From positions 7,016,001 through 7,080,000 of the forward strand of contig NC_069661.1 of the NCBI RefSeq assembly GCF_027244095.1: DNA of 64,000 nucleotides, written 5' to 3'. A model generated the notes under the pieces. It ran no database searches. It was not told the DNA's origin and saw only the letters and a program-made list of their open reading frames with translations. The position numbers and the translations under genes were made by a program. The DNA is from Hemicordylus capensis (taxonomy: Eukaryota > Chordata > Lepidosauria > Squamata > Cordylidae). Positions within the stretch are counted from its first letter, which is position 1. Each line of letters starts with the position of its first letter. Positions 10,330 to 21,896 of this stretch are shown piece after piece.

Positions 10330-11740
10330 GTAGCAGTATACAAAATCTGGGGACAGCCTGGCTGCAGATCTGTGGGCTTTTCAAGAACTCCATGGCTAAG
10401 TGGGACGTTGTCTACATGTCAGTGTCTACCTGGCTTGAGTCAGTTTCATGTCAGTTTTCAATAAAGGGATCTAAAATGTCTTGATGTTGTGTCATTTTTT
10501 AGATATGGCATCTGTTTGCCCCTTCTCATTATTTTTTAAAAAATGATCAAAACAACCACCATGTATACATTGTACCCTACCCTGGAAAGATCTAAACAGA
10601 ATGAGAGACATGTCAGTCTGGAAAGCATCAGTCTGGTGAAAAACCCTGGTTTGGAACACTGGCAAACAATAGCCCTATTCAGAAATCACATTGCATCTTG
10701 GTACACATCTACATATTTTTTGTGTGAATACATACATGCATTTAAAACAAAAACAAAAACTGAAGCTGGGAAGCTGCATTTGAGGCCCCCTCAAATGCAC
10801 TGTACAGACAGCAAGAATACTACTGCATATGCAATGAACATAATGCATGAATAATTGTACATGCATACAGTGCACCCAGATTGTATGTAAGTTGAACATA
10901 ATGTGTGAACAGGTCTACTACGCCATGATTAAGTGTTCTGAATTAGGACACTGGTTTAACTTCTGCTCATCACAGTTTAGCTGCTACACAGTATTAGCTC
11001 TGAATATAATTATTGGCATTAAATATCCTTATTTGTGGAGTTGAGAACAATTTTCTTTCTTTCTTTCTCAGTTGCTGGTATGAAATTGACATTGGCTATT
11101 CATAGCCAGCCAAACATGGATATGTTCCAGAGTAAAGAGTACAAATTTGGCACATGTGTTCTTTTTTCTTCTCAATTATAGATATAAATCTGATGTGTTC
11201 CAGCAACCAGCACATCATGCAGTGATTGATCTGGTAGTATAGCTACTTAACTGTGCCTGATTAAATAGGTACAGTTGGTGAATATGGGAACGGGGGGAAA
11301 GAACTTTGTGAAGTTAAGAAAAGCTAGAATTAGTTCTGAGACTAAGAAATAAATTGAGATATTTTACAAGCTTTGGAGTACTAGCCTCATGGATATGGCT
11401 TTGTGGATCTGAGGGTAGATCAGGATAGATATTTTGTTTGAGTTTGAACTCATATTTTCTGTTGGTGCTATTTTTAAAATATGAGTTGATTTGTTTGTTT
11501 TGCTATCTGTCATATTTATTTATTTTATTAGACAACCACTTTCAAAGGGGCAGCTGTGTTAGTCTGTAGCAGCAAAAAGAAGAGTATTCTAACATCTTAA
11601 AGGCTTATTTATTGTAGCCTATGCTTTCATGGAGTCTATCTGTTCAAATGGACTGTAATCCACAAATATTTATGCTACAATAAATTTGTTTCTCTAAGGT
11701 CCCACGGGCCTTTTTATCATTTGATGTATCTTTATTTATT
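10330..11740. other. Unassigned stretch
   Basis: No gene recognised. It includes the 11060-11300 segment similar to 8150-8480, a short TTTC run near 11054, and scattered A/T-rich sequence. The open frames here are under 105 codons and without known domains. Confidence 0.35.
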
Positions 11741-11995
11741 ATTTTATTTATTTAAAATATTTATACCCCACCCCTCCAGTAGACTACTGCTCGGGGCGGC
11801 TCACAACAATAAAATAGATACAATATACTATAAAAGTAATAAAATTAACCAAATTAAGTAAACAAGTTAAAGGTCAGGTTGAAAACCACCATTAAGTATT
11901 AAGTATCCAATTAAAGTATTAATTGTATTAAGTTTCAGTATTAAGTATTAAGTTTCCAATTAAAAATTGTATTAGTATTAAGTTTCCAATTAAAA
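11740..11995 (-). repeat. L2-like LINE tail followed by AT-rich short tandem repeats
   Basis: 11740-11860 is a LINE 3' tail (ataccccacccctccagtag block). 11892-11995 is a degenerate tandem repeat of a taagtattaagtttccaatt-like unit. Confidence 0.55.
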
Positions 11996-13400
11996 ATTAT
12001 TTTATTTATTTATTATTTATTAACATATTTTTATACCGCCCAAAACTTATGTCTCTGGGCAGTTTACAACAAAATAAAAACAGAAAGTAAAACATGTGTT
12101 AAAACAAAATGAAAAGTTTAAAACATTACAACAATTTTAAATTTTTAAAAGAATATTTTAAAACAGCATTAAAACCATTAATATAGTGCTAATTAAAAGC
12201 CTGGGTGAACAGATGCGTCTTTAAAGACTTTTTAAAAGTTGTCAGAGATGGGGAGGCTCTTATTTCACTAGGGAGTGCATTCCAAAGCCTTGGGGCAGCA
12301 ACGGAGAAGGCCCGTCCCTGAGTGGCCACCAGACAAGCCGGTGGCAAATGCAAACAAACCTCTCCAGCTGATCTCAGTGGGCGGTGGGGTTCATGACGAA
12401 GAAGACGCTCTCTTAAATACCCAGGGCCTAAGCTGTTTATGGCTTTATAGGTTTTAACCACCTTGTATTTTGCCCGGAAACATATTGGCAGCCAGTGTAG
12501 CTCTTTCAGTACAGGAGTTATATGGTCTCTCTGAGATGACCCAGAGACCAACCTGGCTGCCACATTCTGGACCAACTGTAGTTTCCGGACTACGTACAAG
12601 GGCAGCCCCACATAGCGCGCATTGCAGTCATCCAGTCTGGAGGTTACTAGCAGATGTATCACTGTTTTGAGGTCTTTCACCTCAAGAAACGGAGACAGCT
12701 GGAGTATCTGCCGAAGCTGATAGAAGGCACTTCTGGCCATTGCCTCAACCTGGGAGACCAGGGAGAGGCTTGGATCCAGAAGCATCCCCAGACTGCGTAC
12801 CTGTTCCTTCTGGGGAAGTGTGACCCCATACAGAACAGGCAGATCAAAATCGTCTCTCGAGTACCGACCCTGCACAATGAGTATCTCTGTCCTATCTGGA
12901 TTCAGTTTGTTATCCCTCATCCAGCCCATCACCGACTCCAGGCAGGCATTTAGGGAGGTTATGCCCTCTCCTGATGATGCTGATATGGAGAAATAGATTT
13001 GGGTGTCATCAGCATACTGATAGCACCTTGCACCAAATCTCCTGATGATCTCTCCCAGCGGTTTAATGTAGATGTTAAACAACATTGAAGACAATATGGA
13101 GCCTTGAGGCACACCATACAAGAGATCAGATTTTGAAGAACAGCAGTTTCCATGGGACACTATCTGGAACCTGCCCGAGAGGTAGGAGTGGAACCACCAC
13201 AAAGCAGTGTCTCCAACTCCCAACCCCTCAGACGCTCCAGAAGGATACCATGGTTGATAGTATCAAAAGCCACCGAGAGGTCCAAAAGGACCAACAGAGT
13301 CACACCTCCTCTGTCCTTTCCCAATTGGAGATCATCCATCAGGCTGACCAAGGCAGTCTCCACCAAATAGCAAGCCCAAAAGCCAGTTTGAAATGGGTCA
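11996..13400 (-). mobile_element. L2-like LINE, 3' half with long ORF2 remnant
   Basis: The minus-strand open frame 13223-12189 (344 codons) carries the reverse transcriptase core with YADDTQIY, then the L2-type C-terminus (LHWLPICFRAKYK, LWNALPSEIRASPS). A second frame at 13366-13160 holds the upstream RT piece (VLLDLSVAFDTINH) and is shifted relative to the first. The 3' tail runs to about 11996 (taccgcccaaaacttatgtc). 5'-truncated and not functional, but one of the better preserved LINE copies here. Confidence 0.9.
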
Positions 13401-13404
13401 AGCT

Positions 13405-14085
13405 AATAAAAGCTAAAAACTGAGAATTATAAAAACTAAAAATGAAAGAACTTACCAGATATAAACAGCAGATAAAACATTTAAAAGCCTCTTTTAAAAG
13501 TTGTATTTTTAATTGTTTTTAAAAAAACATTGAGGGAGGGAGCATGGTGAATCTCTTTAGGAAGGGTGTTCCAAAGCTGAGGGGCCAGAACCAAAAAGGC
13601 CCTGTCTCTAGTTCCTGCCAACCGGATCTCTGCTCATGGGGCCTGAGATGATGAGAGGAGGGCCCTGGCAGGTGCATATGGGCAAATGTGGTCCGAAATG
13701 TACTCCGGCCTCAAGGCGTGTAGAGCTTTAAAGGTCAAGACCAGTACCTTGAATCTAGCCTGGAAGCGGACCAGTAACCAATGAAGCTGCCACAGGATGG
13801 GTGTGGTCTTCATGAGGCGACTTGCGCCCACAAGCATCCTTGCAGCTACATTCTGAACCAGCTGAAGCTTCCAAACAGTCTTCAAGGGCAGCCCCACATA
13901 GAGCACATTGCAGTAGTCCAACCTGGATATTACCAACACATGAGTGACTGAGGTCAAGTCCGACTTCTCCAAGTAGAAGCAGTCTTTTGATGGACTACAT
14001 CTCCAATAACCCTCCGCTGCAGTGCTTAACGGGATGATGAGCCTGGTAGTCTCATCATCTTTCATGGAGATCATCTTTCAACTGC
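13405..14085 (-). mobile_element. Second L2-like LINE 3' fragment, different subfamily
   Basis: The minus-strand frame 14074-13634 encodes a diverged C-terminal part (VISRLDYCNVLYVGLPL, LQLVQNVAARMLVGASR). It is clearly distinct in sequence from the copy at 12-13.4 kb next to it. Confidence 0.8.
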
Positions 14086-14324
14086 TATAGGAAGACCAGA
14101 GTAACACTATTTTTGTTTATTTGTTTGTGAAGGCATCTGGCTAACGCTCCCACGCTCTGGAGACCAGGTTTCCAAAGCAAGGCTTCTCTCCCCTCCCCTC
14201 TTGCTAGTGACAGAAACTCATAGGAAAGACGGGAGCCCTCCAGGGCCTGAGCATTGCTGAGATTAAGCATGTTGCAGCCTCTCACTAAGAGGCAGAGCAG
14301 GGTCGCTCTTTGGCCCTCCTCCCA

Positions 14325-14400
14325 CTGTTTTTGAACTACAGCTCCCATAACCCCCAGCCACAGCAGCCAAGAGGCAGGGACCATGGGGGTTGTAGGCCAG
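14325..14400. repeat. Partial hAT-type MITE
   Basis: Contains the ttgaactacagctcccataa half motif and a degraded inverted partner upstream of MRPS26. Confidence 0.45.
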
Positions 14401-14458
14401 CAGCTGCAGCAGGAAAGCCAAAGCTGAGCAGCCCTGAAAGAGACGCGAAGGTCCCCAG

Positions 14459-14591
14459 CAGTGTTCCCTCTAACAGGGATTCCCAGATCGTGTTGACTAC
14501 GACTGCCAGCATTCATGGCTGCAATGGCCTTTGGCTCGGGATTATGGGAGTTGTAGTCAACATCTGGGAATCCCTGTTAGAGGGAACACTG
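14459..14591. mobile_element. Foldback MITE with 30-bp terminal inverted repeats
   Basis: Ends CAGTGTTCCCTCTAACAGGG and its exact inverse, ending AACACTG. TIR sequence and size fit a non-autonomous hAT. A clean 8-bp target duplication was not seen. Confidence 0.75.
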
Positions 14592-14739
14592 GTCTCCCCA
14601 GGTGTTGTTGGACTAACACTCCCATCACCCCTAGCCAAGCACGTCAGGGGGACCCTGAGTTGTCCCTGCAGCCGCTGCGATGCCAGCAGCCGGGGAAAGG
14701 GGGGGGGGGAGATTTTAAAAACTATATCCCCCATCGTGC

Positions 14740-15011
14740 CCCGGTCCCACTTCCGGTGACCAGGCCACCCTCCTTTCTTTCAGTCTTCCTCTATGATGCC
14801 TGGTTGGGGAGCAAGTAAGAGACCTCCTTCCCAGCATGCCTCACTACCTCTTCCACCCCCCTCTTTCTGTGGTATTGGGAAGAGGTGAGCAAGAAGACTC
14901 CGTTTCCCGTCATGCCCCTGACCCACTTCCGGTGCCGGCTCTCCTTCAGTCTCTATGGTGCTGGTTTCCGACCGCGCTGTTCCTCGGCCACTTCCGGCGC
15001 CTCTTCCAGGG
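14740..15011 (+). promoter_or_regulatory. MRPS26 promoter, TATA-less with three ETS/GABP sites
   Basis: ACTTCCGG occurs at 14749-14756, 14925-14932 and 14990-14997, the last ending 15 bp before the start codon. ETS/NRF-2 (GABP) sites are typical of nuclear genes for mitochondrial proteins. The sequence around the first two sites is repeated (cccacttccggtg followed by a cctttcagtct-like and ctctatg stretch), which suggests a tandem duplication of about 175 bp. No TATA box. Confidence 0.7.
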
Positions 15012-18000
15012 ATGCTGCGAGGGCTGGTGCCCCTTCCCAGCCGGGCCGCCCTCCTGGGCCAGGCGCCGCTGCTGGCTGCCGCTCCCTCGCGAGGCCGCAA
15101 GTCCCGCACGGACCCTCCTGCCAAGTCCAAAGCCGGCCGGATCAAAGTGCCGCCGCCCGTCGACCCGGCCGAGCTGCTGGTGGTGACCCAGCGGTACGAG
15201 CGCTACCGCCTGGTGGTCCGGGCTCTCAGGTGAGGGAGCTGTCCGTCACAGCCTCTGGCCAATCGGCCGGCCTGTCGCCGCATGGAGGCGGGGCCCGGGG
15301 GTCCTGGAAGGAGCCAGTCATGGAGGGCTGGGGGAGGACTACATTGATTAGGGGCTGAACCTTCCCAAAAGGGGGGGGGGGGAGAAATGCCTCCCACGCC
15401 GGCTGAAGACTGCTGTCCCTTTCCCAAGAATTCAGCTGTGTGGCTGGCCATTCAACTGGTGCATCGTAGAGCTTAGGCCAAGGGGGGGCAAACATGACCC
15501 TCCAGGTGCTGATGAACTACAAGGCCCATCACCCCTGGCCACAACTTATTGTGGCTAGGGGTGATGGAAGTTGTAGTTCAGCAACACCTGGAGGGCCAAG
15601 CTTACCAACCCCAGTAAGTCCTGAGTTCATTTGTTCATTCATTTTATTTCTATACCGCCCTTCCAAAAATGGCTCAGGACAGTTTACACAGAGAAATAAT
15701 AAATAAATAAATAAGATAAGATGGATCCCTGTCCCCAAAGGGCTCACAATCTAAAAAGAAACACAAGATAGACACCAGCAACAGCCACTGGAGAGATGCT
15801 GTGCTGGGGGTGGAGAGGGCCACCAGTTGCTCTCCCCCTGCTCAATAAAGAGAATCACTACATTAAAAGGTGCCTCTATGCCAAGTTAGCAGAATACAGG
15901 AATTTCATTTCTGTATTCACTAGCCAGTCTTGGGCATGACAATGGCTTTTGGACTCTAGGGGACTAGAGTCCACTAGGACACTAGGGAAATTTGTTTAAT
16001 TGCACTTTATATATCTTTAATGTTTGTACATTTGTTTGTTTATTTTATTGATATCCCGCTTCTCCAGGACAATACTGCTCATGCAGATTACAACAGAAAG
16101 TAATATAAAATTCAAAACAAAACAGAATGTAGAATAAAACCAGTCAAGCCAAACCCAATTAAAAACCTATCAGACTATAGTTAACGGCTTTAATATTTAT
16201 CAAATACATGTGAATATATATACACATTTGCAGTATTTGTACCCTGCCTTTCTTCCAATGTGAAACACAAGGTGTTCCATGTGAGGCTTCCAGGTCATCT
16301 ACTAGGAAGACACTGACCAGACCCAGACCTGCTTAGCTTCAGCCAGGTGGCTGCATTCTGTGTCTTGGTACAATGCTCTATATGAAGAACCTATTTATTT
16401 GCTTTACAGGGTTGTTGTAAGGTTGCAACAAGACAATGGATATGAAGTGCATTGAATACTCCCAAGCAGGGCTGTATCAATAGAAACAAGATTCCTGTTG
16501 CTCCTTTTTAAGAGCAGCAAATATCTTGGGGCATAAGCTTCTGTGGGCAAGAACAGTGGCTTTCAGCATTGGCTCTCTGGAGGTTTGCTGTGTGTTGCAG
16601 AGAACTGTGAGTTTATGTTCTCAGCTCATATAAAACTTTGCTCATATCGGTCACTGTCATCTCATATGAATTCTTTGGTAAGAGCTGGCTGCAGTGGTGC
16701 CCATGCTGTTCTGGATGGGGTTACACTCCCCCTGAAAAATGAGGTACGTAGCTTGGGAGTGCTCCTGAACCCAAAGCTCTCCCTCCCTGGTTTCTCAGGT
16801 TGAGGCAGTGACCAGGAACGTTTTTTATCAGCTTCGGCTGATACGTCAGCTATGTCCATTTCTAGAGGTGAATAACCTTAAAACAGTGATACATATGCTG
16901 GTAACCTCCAGGCTTGACTACTGTAATGTGCTCTACATGGGGCTGCTTTTGTACGTAGTCTAAAAAATACAATTGGTACAGAATGGGTCTCTGGGACAAC
17001 ACGAAGGGAGACCCAGATGGGTCTCTGGGACAACACGAAGGGACCATATAACACCGGTTTAAAAAGAACTGCACTGGCTGCTGCTATGTTTCCAGGTGAA
17101 ATACAAAGTGCTTGTTATTACCTATAAAGCCCTAACAGCTTGGGTCCAGGCTATTTAAGAGAGTGCCTCCTTTGTCATAAACCCTGCCGCCTGTTACGAT
17201 CTTCTGGAGAGGTCCGGTTACAGATGCCACAGGCTCATTTGGTGGCGACCCAGGACCGGTCTTTCTCTGGGGCTGCCCCAGGGTTTTGGAATATGCTCCC
17301 TGCTGAAATAAGAGCATCTCCTTCTCTGTTTGTTTTCAGGAAAAACCTCAAGACTCTCCTGTTTTTGCAGGGTTTTAATTAGAATTAATAATTTGTTTTA
17401 CTGACTATTTTATGCTATTGTTTTTATTGTGTCATGTATTTTAATCTGTGACTTCTAAATGTTTTAAATTTTGTACACCGCCTAGAGATGTACATATCAG
17501 GTGGCATAAAAATATGATAGATAAATAAATATGTTAGGTGCGATGAAGGCTGACTTTTGCTGACACCAGAGGGTTCCTAGGGAGATGGAGACCTTGCTCC
17601 TGGATTTCTGCAGGAAAGGAAGCGCTAGCGAAAGACGCTGCAGCTGCTCTCACGTTCTCTTGTCTGCTCCCCATCAGAGCCGAATTCAGGGAGGAGATGC
17701 TGCGACAACAGTACGAGGAGAAGTTTGGGGGAGTGGGGAGGCAGAGAAAGGAAGCTGTCGCTGAGGAGCACCGGAAGCTGATGGCATGGAATGATGCCGA
17801 GAACAAGCGTCTGCAGGAACTGAGGTGAGAGCAGGGTCTCCGTCTTGCTCTCGCTCTGGTGAGAAGGGGAAGGCAGCATTGTCAGTGAGAGATCGTCTAG
17901 CTACGTATTTTGCTTTGAGGCTGGCCTAGAGGAAATGGGGGGCTCCTTTTTTGAGCCCAGCACTTAGAAACATAGAAGTGTGGCTTAGGCAGTGGAGGGT

Positions 18001-20782
18001 CAAAGAGGATGCCTGTCAAAGAGGGAGGCAGTGCTGGGACAGCTTGGCCAAAAGCTGAGGAAGTAAAGAGGCCTGTGGAGGAGTCTGGGGAAAGGAAGCT
18101 GTGAGCTGGGTAGCCAGGTCGGGTCCCAGGGGGAGGGGAGGCTTAGAAAGGCAGGGGCAAGAGGAGGAAGCTGCCATGGGGTGCCTGGCTGTGTGGCTAT
18201 GGATTTGGTAGCCTGTGGGCAGTTTTCAGTTGTCCCATCTCAAAAAGGACAATGTGAAGCTAGAAAAGGTGCTGAAAGAGGCAGCCAAAAGGATTGGAGG
18301 TTGGAGCACCTTCCATTCAAGGAGAGACTTAAGTGTTTGAAGGTTTGTTGGTTTGTTTTATCAGATTTATACCCCGCCCGAACTTATGTCTCTGGGCAGC
18401 TAACAATTTAGTAATTACATGATAGAGACTTAGGAAATTGAGCAGGTGTGGAGAAAGTGGCTGACATGAAGGGCAGCCCTCTGCTGCTGGGAGAGTAGCT
18501 GTGAGGAGCTGGTCTGCAAGAAGCCGTCAGTGTCCCTGCACAGAAGGCTTCCTTGCACAGCAGACTGGGTGGGGTGGGCAGTCAGTGTGTGGAACGTGAC
18601 CCTCATAAACAGATTTATTCAAATGGAGAGGGTTTTTGAAGGGAGGGGAGAGATGTGAAAATCACTCCGCCCTCCATGCCTGGCCGACTGCACAAGAAGG
18701 AGGCCACCTCCAGCCTCAAAGGCAGGATGTCTCTGAGTACCAGTTATAACAGCAGTAACAGCAGGAGGGAGGGGCTACCCTCAACTCCTTCCTGTGGGCT
18801 TCCAGCGGCATCTGGTGGGCCACTGTGTGAAGTAGGATGCTGGACTAGATGGGTCATGTTGGGCCTGATCCAGCAGGGCTGTTCTTATGTTCTTAAGGAA
18901 GCCTTCAGTGCAGGGATGTGGAAGGCTTCTTGTGGACCTACAGCCCTCTTGCTGGTGATAGACGGCTGTGCATCACGGCAACCAGGGAACGGAGGGAGAG
19001 TTCTCACCTAGGATGCTGGCTTAGGTTTGCTTTTATAGGCTGATCCAGTTGGTTGGTTCGTAGGAAAAGGCAAGGGTTCTCAAACTTGGGTCCTTGGAGG
19101 TTGTTGGACTACAACTCCCACCATTTCAGTAGACCATTGTGATTGGGGATGGTGAGAGTTGTAGCCCACTAACATCTGGGGACCCAAGTTTGAGAATCCT
19201 TGGGGAAGGGGAAGCTCAGGGAGAGAGAAAGGAATTCACATGTCAGAGGTAGGCATTGTCAGAAAGCAGGGGGAAAGAGGGAATGTTGTCATCATTTGTA
19301 TAGTCTGTTAATCAGTCCATATTCTTGACGTGCATTGTCACAGTAATCCTGTAAGGAAGGTTAGTGGTGTTCACCATGCTGCAGATAAGAGGGTGATGAG
19401 GCTGCAAAGTGCTTAGGCTAAGGCTTCTTTGTGAGTCCATGACTGAGATGAGATTTGCACCAGGGTTTTTCTGGATCGCAGCTCTCACATTCAGCTACTC
19501 AAGTACAGTTCTATGCAGCTGGCCCTTGACTGCCCATCCTTATCGACTAGGAAGGCCTTCGAAACAGCTAAGCTTGCCCAGGGTGAGAGTTTTGCCCTTG
19601 GATGGTTTTTGTTTCCTGTGGGCTGTGATGAATCCTCCTCTTGAGAAAGAGAAGGCAGTTGTGCTGTTCAGAGAGCTGGACTGGGCTCCCGGGCCATGCC
19701 CATGCAGCCTCAGCCGTCTGCATGTTCCTTTTTCCATCACACCAAAGAGAGCAAATGCAGTGCGCCTTCTGTGTCGCAACCTCAGGAAGGAGCGCCTCCG
19801 AAAGGAAGCAGCAGAAGAAGAAGAGCGCCGCTCGAAAGAGGCCCAATACCAGGCTGCCCGCATGGAGGAGTTTCTTAAGGAGAAGGAGAAAGAAGTCCTC
19901 CAGCTGCAAGTAAGGGAGGCTGTGCACAGTGAGCAGAATCTCCTCCAGGGACAGCCATTGGCTGCTGGAACTGACTGAGCGTCAACACTGGGTTCTCTGT
20001 GGGTTGTGATGGCATTTTAAGCCAATAAGAGGGTCCAGAGGAGAGCAGAGAAATGAAACTAGAGGGGCCCAGAGCACCTTTCTTATGAGGCAAGGCTACA
20101 ACACCTGGGGCTATTTAGTTTAGAAAAAAGATGACGGTGGGGAGACGTGATAGAGGTCTATAAAATCATGCATAGTGTGGAGAAAGTGGACAGAGAGAGA
20201 CTCTTCTCCCTCTCACATAACACTAGAACCAAAGGTCATCCCATGAAATTGATTACCAGGAAATTTAGGACCAGTAAACAGAGGTACTTCTTCACACAAT
20301 GCATGATCAGCTTGTGGCATTTTCTGCCACAAGATGTCATGACAGCCAACAACCTGGATGGCTTGAAGAGGGGTTTGGATAACTTCATGGAGGAGAGGTC
20401 TATCAGTGGCTACTTGTCGAAGGGCTATAGGCCAGCCTCAGAGGCAGGATACCTCTGAGTACCGGTTGCAGAGGAGTATCAGCAGGAGAGAGGGCACGCC
20501 CTCAACTCCTGCCTGTGGCTTCCAGCAACATCTGGTGGGCCATTGTGCGAAACAGGATACTGATCTAGATGGGCCTTGAGTATGCAGTATGCAGGAGTGT
20601 CATTTGTGATGCCTTTATATGTGTCATTGATTCTTCTTTTGCTGATGCAGGAAGAAGCCAAGACCTTCATCACCCCTGAAAACCTGGAGGAGCGGATCGA
20701 GGAGTGCCTGAACAATCCACGCAACTACAATTTTGCTATCGACAAGGAAGGGAGGGTGGCCAGCCGGAGCGTCTTGCCTTAG
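15012..20782 (+). CDS. MRPS26: Mitochondrial ribosomal protein S26, four exons
   Basis: CDS exons are 15012-15229, 17678-17824, 19786-19909 and 20651-20782, giving 206 residues (human is 205). All junctions are GT-AG with consistent phase. MRPS26 is a component of the small subunit of the mitochondrial ribosome. The N-terminus has a basic, Arg/Ala/Leu-rich targeting sequence followed by the conserved SRGRKSRTDPPAKSK and VDPAELLVVTQRYERYR blocks. The middle is a long charged helix (MAWNDAENKRLQELR, KEKEKEVLQLQ). The end carries FITPENLEERIEECLNNPRNYN, the family hallmark. The start is the first ATG after three ETS sites and gives the family N-terminus. Introns hold L2-like, CR1 and MITE insertions. 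GNRH2 lies about 31 kb downstream on the other strand; in mammals the two are adjacent and co-oriented. Confidence 0.97.
15487..15604. mobile_element. Palindromic hAT-type MITE in MRPS26 intron 1
   Basis: Inverted halves around ccacaacttattgtggctag, with the tgatgaactacaaggcccat/gatggaagttgtagttcagc pair. Confidence 0.65.
15630..15890 (-). repeat. MIR/L2-type SINE-like element
   Basis: Reverse complement of the unit at 26187-26453: ccaaaaatggctcaggacag, then ccaaagggctcacaatctaa and the agttgctctccccctgctca block. Confidence 0.65.
16020..16165 (-). repeat. LINE 3' tail
   Basis: Tail with ttgatatcccgcttctccag and an A-rich continuation, related to but distinct from the L2-like tails. Confidence 0.45.
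16690..17535 (+). mobile_element. L2-like LINE 3' half in MRPS26 intron 1
   Basis: Decayed ORF2 C-terminus: [19 protein letters not shown] near 16710, LVATQDRSFSGAAP and FWNMLPAEIRASPS near 17240-17320, then the 3' tail ending in (TAAA)n at about 17530. Confidence 0.85.
18345..18420 (-). repeat. L2-like LINE 3' tail fragment in MRPS26 intron 2
   Basis: Carries the recurring ataccccgcccgaacttatg and tctctgggcagctaac blocks. Confidence 0.55.
18690..18897 (+). repeat. CR1 LINE 3' end in MRPS26 intron 2
   Basis: CR1 3' end with gcatctggtgggccactgtg and the terminal cagggctgttcttatgttct. Confidence 0.8.
19076..19203. mobile_element. Palindromic hAT-type MITE in MRPS26 intron 2
   Basis: Ends agggttctcaaacttgggtc and its inverse gacccaagtttgagaatcct, with the tgttggactacaactcccac core pair. 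Confidence 0.75.
20050..20590 (+). mobile_element. CR1 LINE 3' end in MRPS26 intron 3
   Basis: Encodes the CR1 ORF2 C-terminus (LFSLSHNTRTKGHPMKL, KYFFTQ-like, GFKRGLDNFMEERSI-like) followed by the CR1 3' untranslated region. Confidence 0.88.
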
Positions 20783-21093
20783 AGGGGCTGATAGGAGGAC
20801 TTGGCTTTCTAGAGTAAACCCTGCCAGAGAGTTGCCTGTCGCTTCCTTTTCAGTCCAGCCACCAGGCTCACTTTGAGTGAACAAGGAATTTATGGGTTTG
20901 GTAGTGCCAATAAGGCTGCCCTGTTAAGACTGAGTAGCTTCCGCCTTGTCAAGGTTGCCAGGATCCAAGGGGTATACTCGTGGGTAAAATGGGCCATAAC
21001 CCAAAGTTTGGCTGAAAATCAGCCAAATCTGGCAACCCCCACTTCTGGGACTTGGCAGCTTCTCCTAAACATCAGTTGCTTCTGGTTGTCAGG

Positions 21094-21099
21094 AATAAA
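21094..21099 (+). other. Probable polyadenylation signal of MRPS26
   Basis: AATAAA about 310 bp after the stop codon, followed by a T/G-rich stretch (gggtttttgtttag), a typical downstream element. Confidence 0.6.
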
Positions 21100-21790
21100 G
21101 GAATGGGTTTTTGTTTAGAGTTTCTGGCTTAAAATTTTTTTATGGGCCGTGAATTCTGTTGTTCTTATGTTTAGAACTCAATATCGACATTATTAGAAAC
21201 AGAATACTGCCCCCGCCTGTTGCACACAATATCCAGCTGGGTTTCTCTCCAGTGGTGCCACCTTGCTCAGGATCATTTATGCAGGTTATTTAATTCAGCC
21301 TTTCCAGGCAAAGTAATGTAGAATCTGTGATTTTTATTCTTTTAAAAAAGCACTTAAAGTATCATCCTAAAACAGTTAGGGAACTCCTGAGATGAATGTT
21401 TACCGTCCTCAGATTTCTTTGTTTGGAAGCCGTTGGTCTAAATTACTCAAAGGGTCTTGGAAGCTTCAAGAGAACCCCCTAATCTGAGTAAACAGTTTGA
21501 CATTCTACAACTTCTGCCTGATGTATTTAATTTGAACAGTTTGGTGTGTTCACTTTTCTTTCATAACTTAGAAAATTGTCAGTGTGTTGGTTTCAATTCA
21601 AAGATCGCTTTTGAGATGAAAATATTCTTAAGACTCTAAGGAAGTCATGGAACACTGAAGAGGAAACCAGAAAAAAACAATGATGTTGCTAGAAAAGCTG
21701 TTAAGTGCTTGTGTATAAAAACAGGAGAGCTCTGAGTCTGCATCTAGTCAGTTAGTCTCTAGCCTCCCAAACCTCTTGGAACAGATATTT

Positions 21791-21896
21791 CAGGGCCGCA
21801 CAACTTTGGCCTTCCAGCAGTTGTTGGACTACAACTCGCATAATGCCTGGCCACAGTAGCCAATAGGGAGGGGGGCCAAAGTTGTGCACCCCTGAT
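21791..21896. mobile_element. Palindromic hAT-type MITE
   Basis: Ends cagggccgcacaactttggc and its inverse gccaaagttgtgcacccctg. Flanking octamers are only partly alike. Confidence 0.7.

Noticed and set aside
12189-13223. 344-codon open frame as a host gene
   Set aside because: It is the reverse transcriptase and C-terminus of an L2-like LINE (YADDTQIY).
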